A stretch of 64,000 nt of DNA from Thiomicrorhabdus sp. Milos-T2 (GCF_000702325.1 NZ_KL370892.1:364898-428897); one strand, 5' to 3'; shown: positions 35,000 through 43,917, counted from the first letter of the stretch. A program made the numbers and translations. Notes: generated from the letters alone by a model not told the origin.

Positions 35000-37240
35000 A
35001 TGGAAACACAACATTTAAAAGACAGTGCCGCACGTATGCGGGCGATTGTTGAAACGGTACCTGATGGAATTATTACCATTAGTAAAAAGGGCATTATTGA
35101 AACGGTTAATCCAGCTGTTTTAAAGATGTTTGGTTATGAATCATCTGAACTTCTAGGTCAAAATGTAAAAGTACTTATGCCAGAACCATACCATTCTGAA
35201 CATGATGGCTACTTAGGGCATTATCACGATACCGGTGAAAAGAAAGTTATTGGTATCGGTCGAGAGGTAAGAGCTCAACGTAAAGATGGTTCGATTTTTC
35301 CGATTGAATTAAGTGTTTCAGAAATGAATGTTTCTGGTGAGATCATGTTTACAGGGGTTATAAATGATATCTCTGCAGAAGTGGAAGCGACCAAAAAACA
35401 GAAAGACTTACAAAACCGAAATAAAGCTATTTTGGATACGGTAGTAGATGGAATTATTACGATTAACCATAAAGGTTGTGTTGAAACGGTTAATCCTGCA
35501 GCAGAAAAGATATTTGGTTATTCTGCTGATGAAATCATTGGTGAAAACGTCAAAATTTTAATGCCAAACCCCTATCGTGACCAGCACGACGGATATCTAG
35601 CGCACCATATACAAACTGGAGAGAAAAAAATCATTGGTATAGGTCGAGAGGTAGAAGGATTGCGTAAGGATGGTACGGTTTTTCCTCTTGAGTTATCAGT
35701 GAGTGAAATGGTGGTGAATGACGAAATTTTGTTTACTGGAATTGTTAGAGATATCACCGAGCGTAAAGAATCTGAAAAAATTAAAGAAGAGTTTATTTCT
35801 ACGGTAAGCCATGAATTGCGTACCCCTTTAACCTCCATTCGCGGTTCTATTGGCCTTTTAACCGGCGGCATGGCTGGTGAGTTTAATGAGCAAGCTCAAA
35901 AATTACTTAATATGGCGCACAATAATACAGAGCGTTTATTGATGTTGATTAACGATATTTTGGATGTTTCAAAATTAGAATCAGGAAAAATGGATTTTAA
36001 TTTTGCACCGGTAGATGTAGAACATTTATTAACTCAAGCGATTGAGTCTAATCATGGTTATGCAAATCAACATAATGTTAAATTTGTACTAGACAATGAA
36101 GTCAGTGGGGCAAAAATTCATGGAGATGAGCATCGTTTGATGCAAGTGATGAATAATCTTATGTCAAATGCGGCTAAATTTGCACCTGAAGGCGATGAAA
36201 TTGTGATTGCTGCTATTCGCCACCATCAACAGATTCGTATCTCTGTAACAGATCATGGGCCTGGAATACCTAAAGCCCTTGAACCTAAAATTTTTGACAA
36301 GTTTACTCAAGCAGACTCCTCCGACACCCGCCAGATAGGAGGAACGGGGTTAGGTTTAAACATCACTAAAGCGATGGTTGAAAAACATAATGGTCGTATT
36401 GCGTTTGTTTCAGAACTGGGAGTAGGAACCACTTTTTATATCGATTTACCTGAACAGGTTGTAGTTGAAAAATCGATAGCGATTCCTAAGGATACTGGCA
36501 ATCCTTCTCAAAGAATCTTAATTTGTGAAGATGAAGCCGATATTGCTTCGTTATTGCGATTAATGCTAGCACAAGCCGGGTTTGATTCGGATACCGCAAA
36601 CACCGCGGATGACGCTAAAAAATTACTTCAAGAAAATGACTATGTTGCCATGACGTTAGACATTATGCTTCCGGGAAAAAATGGCGTAGATTTGTATAAA
36701 GAGCTTAGAGAAGACCCTCAACAGCATAATTTACCGATTGTGTTTGTTTCTGCTAAAGCCAATCAAACCAAGGTCAGAGAAGGTAAAACCCTAGCAGGCA
36801 TTGTTGAGTGGATCAATAAACCCATTGATGAGTCTGCATTTATAGATGCGATTGAAAACAGTATTAATCACCTATCTACTTCAAAAGAAAATAGCATATT
36901 ACATGTTGAGGATGACGAGGATATTTGTAAACTCGTTGATATGCTATTAGGTGAGAAGTTTAAAATGAATCAAGCGGGTTCTTTAGCGGAAGCTAAAAAG
37001 TTACTAAGTGAAAATTGCTATGATTTATTGTTGTTGGATATTGGTTTACCCGATGGTTCTGGACTCGATTTAATTGAATATATTAGAACGCTTTCAAAAA
37101 CTCCAGAGGTGGTCATTTTCTCAGCGGATGATATTAAGATTAACCAGAAAATGCCGGTGGCAGAGACGCTGGTGAAATCTAGAACAACCAATAACGAATT
37201 AGTCGAAAAGATTGAAAAAATTGTGACTAAAAATAATTAA
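35000..37240 (+). CDS. FixL-like hybrid histidine kinase (PAS-PAS-HisKA-HATPase-REC-REC)
   Basis: 746 aa, no membrane helix, so cytoplasmic. Two tandem PAS domains (about 11-125 and 135-250) both carry the FixL-type block: LMPEPYHSEHDGYLGHYHDT in the first and LMPNPYRDQHDGYLAHHIQT in the second, with the HDGYL histidine where FixL ligates haem, plus GIGREV and RKDG. Then HisKA with phospho-acceptor His271 (STVSHELRTPLTSI), HATPase (about 375-485, DHGPGIP and GGTGLGLNI), REC1 (about 505-620, TLDIMLPGKNG) and REC2 (about 625-740, LLDIGLPDGSG). Likely an oxygen or redox sensor that passes phosphate to the next two genes. Haem binding is inferred. Confidence 0.93.
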   Translation: METQHLKDSAARMRAIVETVPDGIITISKKGIIETVNPAVLKMFGYESSELLGQNVKVLMPEPYHSEHDGYLGHYHDTGEKKVIGIGREVRAQRKDGSIFPIELSVSEMNVSGEIMFTGVINDISAEVEATKKQKDLQNRNKAILDTVVDGIITINHKGCVETVNPAAEKIFGYSADEIIGENVKILMPNPYRDQHDGYLAHHIQTGEKKIIGIGREVEGLRKDGTVFPLELSVSEMVVNDEILFTGIVRDITERKESEKIKEEFISTVSHELRTPLTSIRGSIGLLTGGMAGEFNEQAQKLLNMAHNNTERLLMLINDILDVSKLESGKMDFNFAPVDVEHLLTQAIESNHGYANQHNVKFVLDNEVSGAKIHGDEHRLMQVMNNLMSNAAKFAPEGDEIVIAAIRHHQQIRISVTDHGPGIPKALEPKIFDKFTQADSSDTRQIGGTGLGLNITKAMVEKHNGRIAFVSELGVGTTFYIDLPEQVVVEKSIAIPKDTGNPSQRILICEDEADIASLLRLMLAQAGFDSDTANTADDAKKLLQENDYVAMTLDIMLPGKNGVDLYKELREDPQQHNLPIVFVSAKANQTKVREGKTLAGIVEWINKPIDESAFIDAIENSINHLSTSKENSILHVEDDEDICKLVDMLLGEKFKMNQAGSLAEAKKLLSENCYDLLLLDIGLPDGSGLDLIEYIRTLSKTPEVVIFSADDIKINQKMPVAETLVKSRTTNNELVEKIEKIVTKNN

Positions 37241-37303
37241 TAATAATTAATAAATGATGCAGATTGATTTAAGTCACGTTAAATAGTTTTAAAGGATAGT
37301 GAA

Positions 37304-37690
37304 ATGGCAGAGCTTCAAAAGATACTCTATGCAGAAGATGAACCAGATATTCAATCGATTGCCCAAATGGCTTTAGAGATGATGGGTGGGTATACCTTAA
37401 AGTTATGTCAAAACGGACAGCAAGCAGTAGAGGCGGCTGAAGAGTTTGCCCCAGATTTGATTTTGCTTGATGTCATGATGCCAACCATGGATGGACCAAC
37501 CGCATTGCAAGAAATTCGTAAAATCCCTAGCTTAAAAAATACCCCAGTTATTTTTATGACGGCTAAAGTACAGCAACAGGAAGTTGAGAACTATAAAGCC
37601 TTAGGTGCGATTGATGTGATTCCTAAACCTTTTGACCCTATGACTTTACCTGAGAATGTTAAAGCTTTGTGGCAAAGAGCGGTAAGTTAA
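37304..37690 (+). CDS. CheY-like single-domain response regulator
   Basis: 128 aa, one receiver domain: acidic pair in LYAEDEPDIQ, phospho-Asp in LILLDVMMPTMDGP (about residue 55), Thr in VIFMTAK and Lys in DVIPKPFDP. No output domain. AGGA lies 9 bases upstream of the ATG. It sits 63 bases after the hybrid kinase and 11 before the HPt-REC-REC-GGDEF gene, so it probably takes or buffers phosphate in that pathway. Confidence 0.95.
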   Translation: MAELQKILYAEDEPDIQSIAQMALEMMGGYTLKLCQNGQQAVEAAEEFAPDLILLDVMMPTMDGPTALQEIRKIPSLKNTPVIFMTAKVQQQEVENYKALGAIDVIPKPFDPMTLPENVKALWQRAVS

Positions 37691-37701
37691 AAGAGAACCT
37701 T

Positions 37702-39405
37702 ATGTCGGAACAAAAACCAGAAAATTCAATCTCATCTCAAGAGCAGTTTCGGGCTAAATTATTGGCTATGCAAACTAAATTTAAGCAGAGTTTGCCTGCT
37801 AGAATTGAAGAAATTAACCAGGCCTGGCAGTCTGTAAAAATAGCAACACAGACTGCAACAGAAACCCAAGAATCCTTGGAGTTACTGCACCGTTTAGTTC
37901 ATACACTCACCGGTTCGGCAGGGACGTTTACTCATACTCAACTAAGTAATGATTCGCGTGCTTTGGAGATTGTATTAAAAGGGATCATTGAGACTAATAA
38001 TAATCATGCTTTAACTCAAGAGCAGAGTGAACAAATAGAAAGTCTTTTAGCTCTCATGGTTAGCGCTGCAACAGCGCCTATTGGGCAAACATTGATTCAG
38101 GAAACCGTCGTTCCTGTTAACGATTCCACTTTTAATAGAAAAATTATGCTCATTGAAGACGATGAGGAGTTAAATCTATTTTTGACATCTCAGTTAGAGC
38201 ATTTTGGCTATATTGTTGAGTCTATTACCGAGTTAAAAAATGTTGAATCCGCTATTATTAATTTTAAACCAGATATATTAGTCATAGATATCAATTTTCC
38301 TGAAGGCAAGTGTGCTGGTATTGAAGAAATTAAACGTTTTGATTTTATAAAACATTTTGGGTTTGATGTTCCTAAAATTTTTATTTCTGCACGACAAGAT
38401 ATAGAAGCACGTCTACAAGTCGTGAGAGTTGGTGGTAGCGCTTATCTTTCTAAGCCTTTAAATATCTCTTTATTATTAGAAAAAATTAGAGAGTTAAGTC
38501 AGACCGTTGCTGAAGACCGTGATCAAATCTTAATCATTGACGATGATAGTGCTTTGGTTGATTTAATGACCTTTGTATTAGAGGAGTCTGGAATGGATGT
38601 TCAAGGAGTTGTGCATCCTAAAGAGGCTTTAGAGGCGATTAGCCGTCAAAAACCTGATTTGATTCTGATGGATGTGCATATGCCTTGGTGTAATGGTATT
38701 GAACTTGCCCAAGTGATTCGTCAGCAAATTAGTTTAGAGGCTATTCCGATTATTTTTCTCTCCTCTGAAACAGATGAAAATGTGCAGTTTACTGCGGTTT
38801 TAAAAGGCGGAGATGACTTCTTAACTAAGCCCATTGATATTAACCGTTTACCGGTTTTTATCAAAGCAAAGGCCCACAGAGCAAAAGCGTTAAATGCATT
38901 GATGATTAAGGATGGATTAACCGGCTTGTATAATCATACTTATATCAAAGAGTTAATTGATTCGGAAATGTATCGTTGTCAACGCTCAAATGGGGTCTTT
39001 AGTGTGGTTATGCTTGATGTAGACCACTTTAAAAATGTTAATGATACATACGGGCATGTTGTTGGTGATCAGGTTTTAAGAAGCTTATCTCACTTTTTGG
39101 TGCAACGTTTACGCAAAGCCGACAAAATAGGGCGATATGGTGGTGAAGAATTTATGGTACTCCTTCCTGATACACCTTTAGTGGCGGCTAAAAAATTGTT
39201 TGACAAAATTCTAAATGATTTTGCAAAAGTTCAACATCATACGCTTGACGATAAAGAGTTTGAGGTTACTTTTTCAGCAGGGCTAATTTCAAATGAGATT
39301 ACACAAGATACGGCAATGCTGCTTGAACAGGTAGATCAATCACTTTATAAGGCGAAACATGCCGGTAGAAACCAAGTTGTTGTTACGGAGCCATTAAATT
39401 TTTAG
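37702..39405 (+). CDS. HPt-REC-REC-GGDEF diguanylate cyclase
   Basis: 567 aa from the ATG at 37702, chosen over an earlier in-frame start that would overlap the preceding gene. Order: an HPt-like helical domain with His67 in LVHTLTGSAGTF (the usual Lys after the His is Thr), REC1 (about 148-270, VIDINFPEGK), REC2 (about 277-395, LMDVHMPWCNG) and GGDEF (about 400-565, intact YGGEEFMVLL). It should make c-di-GMP when the upstream kinase signals. The combination of HPt and two receivers on a cyclase allows a full phosphorelay in two proteins. The palindrome at 37818-37827 encodes NQAW. Confidence 0.93.
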   Translation: MSEQKPENSISSQEQFRAKLLAMQTKFKQSLPARIEEINQAWQSVKIATQTATETQESLELLHRLVHTLTGSAGTFTHTQLSNDSRALEIVLKGIIETNNNHALTQEQSEQIESLLALMVSAATAPIGQTLIQETVVPVNDSTFNRKIMLIEDDEELNLFLTSQLEHFGYIVESITELKNVESAIINFKPDILVIDINFPEGKCAGIEEIKRFDFIKHFGFDVPKIFISARQDIEARLQVVRVGGSAYLSKPLNISLLLEKIRELSQTVAEDRDQILIIDDDSALVDLMTFVLEESGMDVQGVVHPKEALEAISRQKPDLILMDVHMPWCNGIELAQVIRQQISLEAIPIIFLSSETDENVQFTAVLKGGDDFLTKPIDINRLPVFIKAKAHRAKALNALMIKDGLTGLYNHTYIKELIDSEMYRCQRSNGVFSVVMLDVDHFKNVNDTYGHVVGDQVLRSLSHFLVQRLRKADKIGRYGGEEFMVLLPDTPLVAAKKLFDKILNDFAKVQHHTLDDKEFEVTFSAGLISNEITQDTAMLLEQVDQSLYKAKHAGRNQVVVTEPLNF

Positions 39406-39449
39406 TTGGCTCTCACTTTATTAAGGACTAATAACCTTAAAAAAGGCAT

Positions 39450-40637
39450 CTAGGTGTATTTTTGTTTGTTGCGCACCACTTTTTGCACGTAATTTCTAGC
39501 CTCTGTGCTAGATAAATTTCGGACTAAATGTGTATAAACTTGCCCACTAGAAAGTCGGTTAATTTTTGCCACGGCTTGATTTCTATTGCTATCAAACGCT
39601 TCTAAAACATTACCACTGCCAGTGTTATAGGCAGCAATCACACAATATTCTCTTGATTTAGCATTCCGCACGCCTTGAAGGTAACGATTAAATAAAATAG
39701 AAAGATAGGCACTGCCATATTCAATATTGCGAGCAGGGGTAAACAATAAATTTCGGCTGGGGGTGCCATCGCGTTTGTTTAGTAAGCGGTAAGCGTCTCG
39801 TCCAGCGGTGGAAGGCACAATTTGCATTAACCCATAGGCTGGAGCCGAACTTACGGCATAAGGGTTAAAGCCACTTTCAGTTTCTATAATTCCATATACT
39901 AAAGCGGGCTGAAGGTTGAAGCGTTTACTCTGTTTTAATACATCAAGCTGATAGTGTCGCTTTTGTTGGTTTTGATAGTCATTGACCATTCTAAAGGTGA
40001 CAGCATGACGAATTTTGCCCTTATCTGAAAACGTTTTGTAACGTGTTTTAATTAAGTAATCAGCAAAACGATTAGCTCGCCAAGCATAACGAATCGGTTT
40101 TTTATCGTGATCTCTAACCAACTCTAATAAAAATGGTTTGGCACCTTGAGGGGGTGTTTTTGCACTGAATAAATCAACCTGAGATGGATCTTCTGGGGTA
40201 AGTAATGTTTGCACAAGGGCTTTTTTAAGCGCGGTTTTTGGATTATTTTTTACAATGGTTTCAACTTGAATTTGCCCACTGTTAAAATCAATAATCGCAC
40301 GGCTTTGGTAGTTATCGGTGTATTTAACATAGGCTTTTGGCGAAGCGGTTTTTTTATCACTCCAATTCTTAGCTATTTCATTTAAGAACAAGGTAGTTTG
40401 TTTACGCACAACACCATCAATTTCTGGAATACCCAGGCCTGGTACTTGAGCAGAAATAGCTTGAGAAACATTGCCTTTATAGAGCTCATGGCTAGTAGTA
40501 ATACCACGACGAATCTCTGAAACAGTACAACCACTTAATCCGCTAATGGAGGCTAGTCCAGTAGCCGTTAAGCTACCTATGCTACCCAAGCTTACTCGTT
40601 TTAAAAATTGTCTTCTATTCAGGCTGGGTTTTGTCAT
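39450..40637 (-). CDS. mltC: MltC-like lytic murein transglycosylase with Tat and lipobox signals
   Basis: 395 aa from ATG 40637; a GTG at 40652 would add five residues. Cleaves peptidoglycan glycan strands. The N-terminus holds a twin-arginine motif (LNRRQFLKRV) and then a lipobox, LSGC, so it appears to be a Tat-exported outer-membrane lipoprotein. A DUF3393-like N-terminal region (VDGVVRKQTTLFLNEIAKNW) precedes an SLT domain: IETESGFNPYAVSSAPAYGL with catalytic Glu about 254, MQIVPSTAGRDAY and AAYNTGSGNVL. One base separates it from the stop of the CDF transporter gene. Confidence 0.9.
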   Translation of the reverse strand: MTKPSLNRRQFLKRVSLGSIGSLTATGLASISGLSGCTVSEIRRGITTSHELYKGNVSQAISAQVPGLGIPEIDGVVRKQTTLFLNEIAKNWSDKKTASPKAYVKYTDNYQSRAIIDFNSGQIQVETIVKNNPKTALKKALVQTLLTPEDPSQVDLFSAKTPPQGAKPFLLELVRDHDKKPIRYAWRANRFADYLIKTRYKTFSDKGKIRHAVTFRMVNDYQNQQKRHYQLDVLKQSKRFNLQPALVYGIIETESGFNPYAVSSAPAYGLMQIVPSTAGRDAYRLLNKRDGTPSRNLLFTPARNIEYGSAYLSILFNRYLQGVRNAKSREYCVIAAYNTGSGNVLEAFDSNRNQAVAKINRLSSGQVYTHLVRNLSSTEARNYVQKVVRNKQKYT

Positions 40638-40638
40638 T

Positions 40639-41259
40639 CTAGGTTTGTTCACAGGTCTCTTTAATCAATTTACGTTCAGATTTGGCATCCCGAATAATAT
40701 GAAAAGCTCCATATAACAGCACCAGTGTGATGACGGCACCAATAATTAAATCTGGCCAACGAGAATCTAACCAAAAAACCAATATACCACTGATGATTAC
40801 GTCAATATTAGCAATGACATCGTTGGCTGAAAAAATCCAGCTTGCCCGCATATGGACTTCACCGTTGCGGTGTTTATAAATCAATTTTAAACAGTAAGCA
40901 TTTGCTATTAACGCCAATATACCCATTACAATCATTAGGGTTGATACGGGTTCACTCCCAAAAAAGTAGCGACGAACAATTTCTAACCCAATCAATAATG
41001 CGAGCACTAATTGAAAGTAACCACTCATTAGTGCCGCATTGGCTTTAATTGAAGCGGCTCGGCCAATGGCGTAAATGCCAATAGCATAAACTAATGCATC
41101 GGCCAACATATCCAAAGAATCGGCAATTAATCCGGTAGATTCGGCATACCAACCAACTCCTAATTCAAAAACAAAAAAAGTCATATTAATGCTAAGTAAA
41201 AGCATTAATAACTTTTTTTGTGAAGCATCCGTGACTTCTACATGGCAATTACAAGCCAT
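40639..41259 (-). CDS. Small cation-diffusion-facilitator family membrane protein
   Basis: 206 aa with six hydrophobic segments, the size of a CDF transmembrane core without the usual cytoplasmic C-terminal domain. Metal-site helices visible: DSLDMLADALVY in TM2 and SANDVIANIDVIISG in TM5, which keep acidic/polar residues at the transport site although the usual His is replaced. The N-terminus MACNCHVEV has a Cys-x-Cys-His that could bind metal. GGAG lies before the ATG. Such short CDF proteins are often annotated as cation transporters; the substrate (Zn, Cd, Co or Fe) cannot be told. Confidence 0.82.
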   Translation of the reverse strand: MACNCHVEVTDASQKKLLMLLLSINMTFFVFELGVGWYAESTGLIADSLDMLADALVYAIGIYAIGRAASIKANAALMSGYFQLVLALLIGLEIVRRYFFGSEPVSTLMIVMGILALIANAYCLKLIYKHRNGEVHMRASWIFSANDVIANIDVIISGILVFWLDSRWPDLIIGAVITLVLLYGAFHIIRDAKSERKLIKETCEQT

Positions 41260-41404
41260 ATTATCTCCATAGAAAGGGTTTGTTCGTTAAAGTCTGATAG
41301 TAATCATACTAGAGTCTGTAACGATAGAAAGCATTGAATAATATTTAGAGAGGCTCTTTTATAAGTTGATGAAAGGAACTCTTGTATAACTAACTCTTGT
41401 ATAA

Positions 41405-42292
41405 CTAATAACGTGAAGGGCGGTTAGCCACGGCTTTTAAATGCCAAGCTTCTGGGGTTTTGTCAGATTCTAAGCGGTCTTCAAAATCATCTTCTAAGTC
41501 TGCAAAAAAGTCGATACCCGTTAAACGTTCAATCTCATCAATGGTGGTCACAAAGGACATTAAACTTGCTCTAGGCTTGGCATTTTGCGGAAAAATAAAT
41601 GCCAACGCTTTAGCTGGTGTTTGTTGGGTTGAGGGTTTAATTAAAATCTTATAAAACGCCTTTGGAATTTTAACGTTTGAGCCTTTTAAATGTTTAGGGT
41701 TAGCATCAAAAATAGGCCCAGTTGTTACCCAAAAATCCCCATTTTGTTTTGAAAAATCGTCGGCAATCACCTCTTCTAAACGTTGCCAAGATTTGCGGTT
41801 TAACTTGGGTTTTTGTGGGGTAATATTGGTCATTAAAAAGGTCTCTTTTTGCGCAGACCGACCGTAACGACTGGCAATTACATAATTGGGTGCCATATGG
41901 CCTCTGTCATAGCCTGACCCTTTGTAATCACCTTGTTTTACCTGTTGATAGGATCGCCAATCGCTATTAAAACCTGATGGGCGTTTGCCGCTTTTGTAGT
42001 TTGCCTTGGTGACTTTATAGGTAACCCACAGAGGGTTTTCTAGGGTTTCAGAGTATTCAAGCATATAACCCTGGTTTCTTAAAATATGAGAAAACCCAGT
42101 CATAATGCCCGTTTGTGGCGGCGTTGCATTGACTTGCGGAACACCCATATACGTCATAGCAGGGCGAGCAACAAATACCTCATAGCCATACCAAAGCCCA
42201 CCTAAAAGTGGAATAAGAATAAGAAATTTTGGATTTTTAATGAGTAAAGCCATTAATAGTTTTAAAAGAGAGTTTGTGGTCGATTTTTTCAT
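41405..42292 (-). CDS. Membrane-anchored NUC1-family DNA/RNA non-specific endonuclease
   Basis: 295 aa. One N-terminal membrane helix (FLILIPLLGGLWYGYEVFV) anchors a periplasm-facing nuclease. The beta-beta-alpha-metal motif is intact: YDRGHMAPNYVI, with catalytic His about 131, followed by TFLMTNITPQKPKLNR carrying the metal-binding Asn. It degrades DNA and RNA with Mg, perhaps for nutrient scavenging or uptake. A 15-base tandem duplication (AACTCTTGTATAACT, about 41378-41407) lies across its 3' end. Confidence 0.92.
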   Translation of the reverse strand: MKKSTTNSLLKLLMALLIKNPKFLILIPLLGGLWYGYEVFVARPAMTYMGVPQVNATPPQTGIMTGFSHILRNQGYMLEYSETLENPLWVTYKVTKANYKSGKRPSGFNSDWRSYQQVKQGDYKGSGYDRGHMAPNYVIASRYGRSAQKETFLMTNITPQKPKLNRKSWQRLEEVIADDFSKQNGDFWVTTGPIFDANPKHLKGSNVKIPKAFYKILIKPSTQQTPAKALAFIFPQNAKPRASLMSFVTTIDEIERLTGIDFFADLEDDFEDRLESDKTPEAWHLKAVANRPSRY

Positions 42293-42405
42293 GTGGTTTT
42301 AATCTATTATTTAAATTAGTAGTTTTTTGAAAATGGATTTAAATTTTACTCTTTGCCTCCAAATTTTAGTTTGCCGCATGACATACCAGGCCTGTAAAAA
42401 CAAAG

Positions 42406-42666
42406 GGGTATCCATATTTTGTGATTGATTATCCAGTATTGTAAAAATTAACCACGAAGACACAGAGGCACGAAGATAAAAAAATAAATAAAAGCGATTA
42501 GAAAATCATAGCCTAACAATCTTAAGTCATGCCTATAAGCTCTGCATTTGTATAGTTTAAAAGCGATTAATTTATTACGTTTAGTTTGGTTATTCGTTAA
42601 ATTTAAGCTGGTATTAAATATTAGAAATCTTCGTGCTTTCGTGTCTTCGTGGTTAAAAGATTTATT
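42406..42666. repeat. Inverted-repeat element with ACCACGAAG ends, uninterrupted copy
   Basis: Uninterrupted sister of 12794-13256. It contains the bases GGTATTAAATATTAG that correspond to the insertion point of MITE copy 1. The outer arms AACCACGAAGACACAGAGGC and CGTGCTTTCGTGTCTTCGTG pair imperfectly. The open frame inside (42448-42711 minus) is not a credible gene because it is made of the repeat. 42293-42405 is plain AT-rich sequence with a partial palindrome at 42385. Confidence 0.85.
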
Positions 42667-42715
42667 TAAACAATCATAAAATACATATACCGAAACAAAG
42701 TAAACCCACAAACCG

Positions 42716-42740
42716 TCATTCCCTGGCTTGACCAGGGAAT
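42716..42740 (-). terminator. Hairpin at the cmoM 3' end, probable terminator
   Basis: TTCCCTGG / CCAGGGAA with a 5-base loop (42719-42739 region) overlaps the last codons and stop of cmoM. It belongs to a repeated CATTCCCTGGCTTGACCAGG-type segment with a relative inside the repeat at 33.7 kb. There is no strong T-run on the minus strand, so confidence is moderate. Confidence 0.5.
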
Positions 42741-43561
42741 CTTTTTTTAGCCAAAATATGAATATAACGAGCCATATTACGGAAAGTGGGCTCTCGGCAA
42801 TATCGGTATTCCATTGCCAATAACTCTTCTTGGTTGGTTTGTTCTATGGCATCAGGTGTCATATAGTCATGAAACACTCTAATTCCTGTATGTATTTCAA
42901 TTTCAAAGCCCCAATCTTGTAACCACTGGCACACTTCTTCTGGAATTTGTGGATTAGGTGGTGTGAGTTTTTTACCTTTACCCATATATTCATCTTTTAA
43001 CAGGCCTGGTAAACGCCAAGCTCCTTTTAAGGTATTGCGAATCACTACCGAATTGCGGTTATAAAATAGCAATGATAAATGTCCGCCAGGTTTAACTTTA
43101 GTAGCAACGGTTTTTAAGGTCTCTTTGGGTTGTGCCAGCCACTCTAAAACTGCATGAAACAACACCAAATCAAATTCAGGTAAGCTGGGGGCAATATCCT
43201 GTGCTGGACCTTCAATAAAGGTGGCGTGTAAATCATTTTTGGCAAAATTTTGTTTAGCGCGCATTATCATTTGGTGCGATAAATCACACAAAGTCAGTTC
43301 ATGATTTGCTTGGGCAAACCATTGGCTAATTTGGGCAAATCCACAGCCTGCGTCCCAAATAGATAATGGTGCATTTTTAGATTCTACCAGGCCTGGTAAA
43401 TCGGTATTTACTTCAATGTGTCGAAGAGAATCTAAATCTTCTTTAAGCAGTTTTAAACGCCATTCACCTTTAAGGGTGTCATACACTTTGGCTTCAAATT
43501 TATCGACCAACTTATCAAAGTTGCGATCTTGTAATGGTTTGCGATTATTCATAACGGGCAT
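42716..43561 (-). CDS. cmoM: tRNA 5-carboxymethoxyuridine methyltransferase CmoM
   Basis: 281 aa. Methylates cmo5U34 to mcmo5U in tRNA. Seen: the N-terminus LQDRNFDKLVDKFEAKVYDT closely follows the E. coli CmoM start, SAM motif IWDAGCGFAQISQWFAQANH, LTLCDLSHQMIMRAKQNF, VLFHAVLEWLAQPKETL, GGHLSLLFYNRNSVV and HTGIRVFHDYMTPDA. This is the third cmo gene in the window with cmoA and cmoB. The last residues (FPGQARE) come from a mobile-looking repeat hairpin, so the C-terminus may have been altered by insertion. Confidence 0.93.
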   Translation of the reverse strand: MPVMNNRKPLQDRNFDKLVDKFEAKVYDTLKGEWRLKLLKEDLDSLRHIEVNTDLPGLVESKNAPLSIWDAGCGFAQISQWFAQANHELTLCDLSHQMIMRAKQNFAKNDLHATFIEGPAQDIAPSLPEFDLVLFHAVLEWLAQPKETLKTVATKVKPGGHLSLLFYNRNSVVIRNTLKGAWRLPGLLKDEYMGKGKKLTPPNPQIPEEVCQWLQDWGFEIEIHTGIRVFHDYMTPDAIEQTNQEELLAMEYRYCREPTFRNMARYIHILAKKRFPGQARE

Positions 43562-43600
43562 TATAGAGGTCTTTATAATTTTTATCAGGCCTGGTTGGTA

Positions 43601-43630
43601 TTGTTCTTTTAAAAGTATATACTATGTATA
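43601..43630 (+). promoter_or_regulatory. Promoter and operator-like palindrome of the mazEF module
   Basis: A candidate -35 TTGTTC (43601-43606) and -10 TATGTA (43623-43628), 16 bases apart, flank and overlap the palindrome AGTATATACT (43614-43623). Such palindromes over the promoter are the usual site of autorepression by MazE-MazF complexes. Assigned by position and symmetry. Confidence 0.5.
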
Positions 43631-43650
43631 AACAATAAGAGGAAAATGCT

Positions 43651-43917
43651 ATGAGCCTTGCAATAGATTCAAAAATTCAAAAATGGGGAAATGGCCTTGG
43701 ATTAAGAGTTTCTGGTGCCATGCGAGATATTCCGCACTTTACAGAAAATACAGTTGTTAAAGTAGAAGTTTTTGAAGATGGCTTTACCGTAAAAAAAGCG
43801 ACTCAATCGGTTAAGCGATTGCCCTTTACCGAAGCTCAGCTTTTAGAAGGTCTTAACCCAGACACAGTCCATAGTGAACTATTAGCAACACCGATAAATA
43901 GTGAGCTAATTGAATGA
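43651..43917 (+). CDS. mazE: MazE-family antitoxin (AbrB fold)
   Basis: 88 aa. The N-terminal swapped-hairpin DNA-binding domain reads SKIQKWGNGLGLRVSGAMRD, typical of MazE, followed by VVKVEVFEDGFTVKKA. The C-terminal tail should wrap around and block the toxin. GAGGA precedes the ATG. Its end overlaps the mazF start by four bases (ATGA), so the two are co-translated. Expected to repress its own promoter. Confidence 0.92.
   Translation: MSLAIDSKIQKWGNGLGLRVSGAMRDIPHFTENTVVKVEVFEDGFTVKKATQSVKRLPFTEAQLLEGLNPDTVHSELLATPINSELIE

Noticed and set aside
35572..35871. A 99-codon antisense frame within the hybrid kinase gene
   Set aside because: It is the shadow of a strongly supported gene and has no recognisable motif.
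42448..42711. An 87-codon frame on the minus strand
   Set aside because: It is built from the ACCACGAAG-ended repeat; the sister copy is broken by a MITE and the protein looks random.
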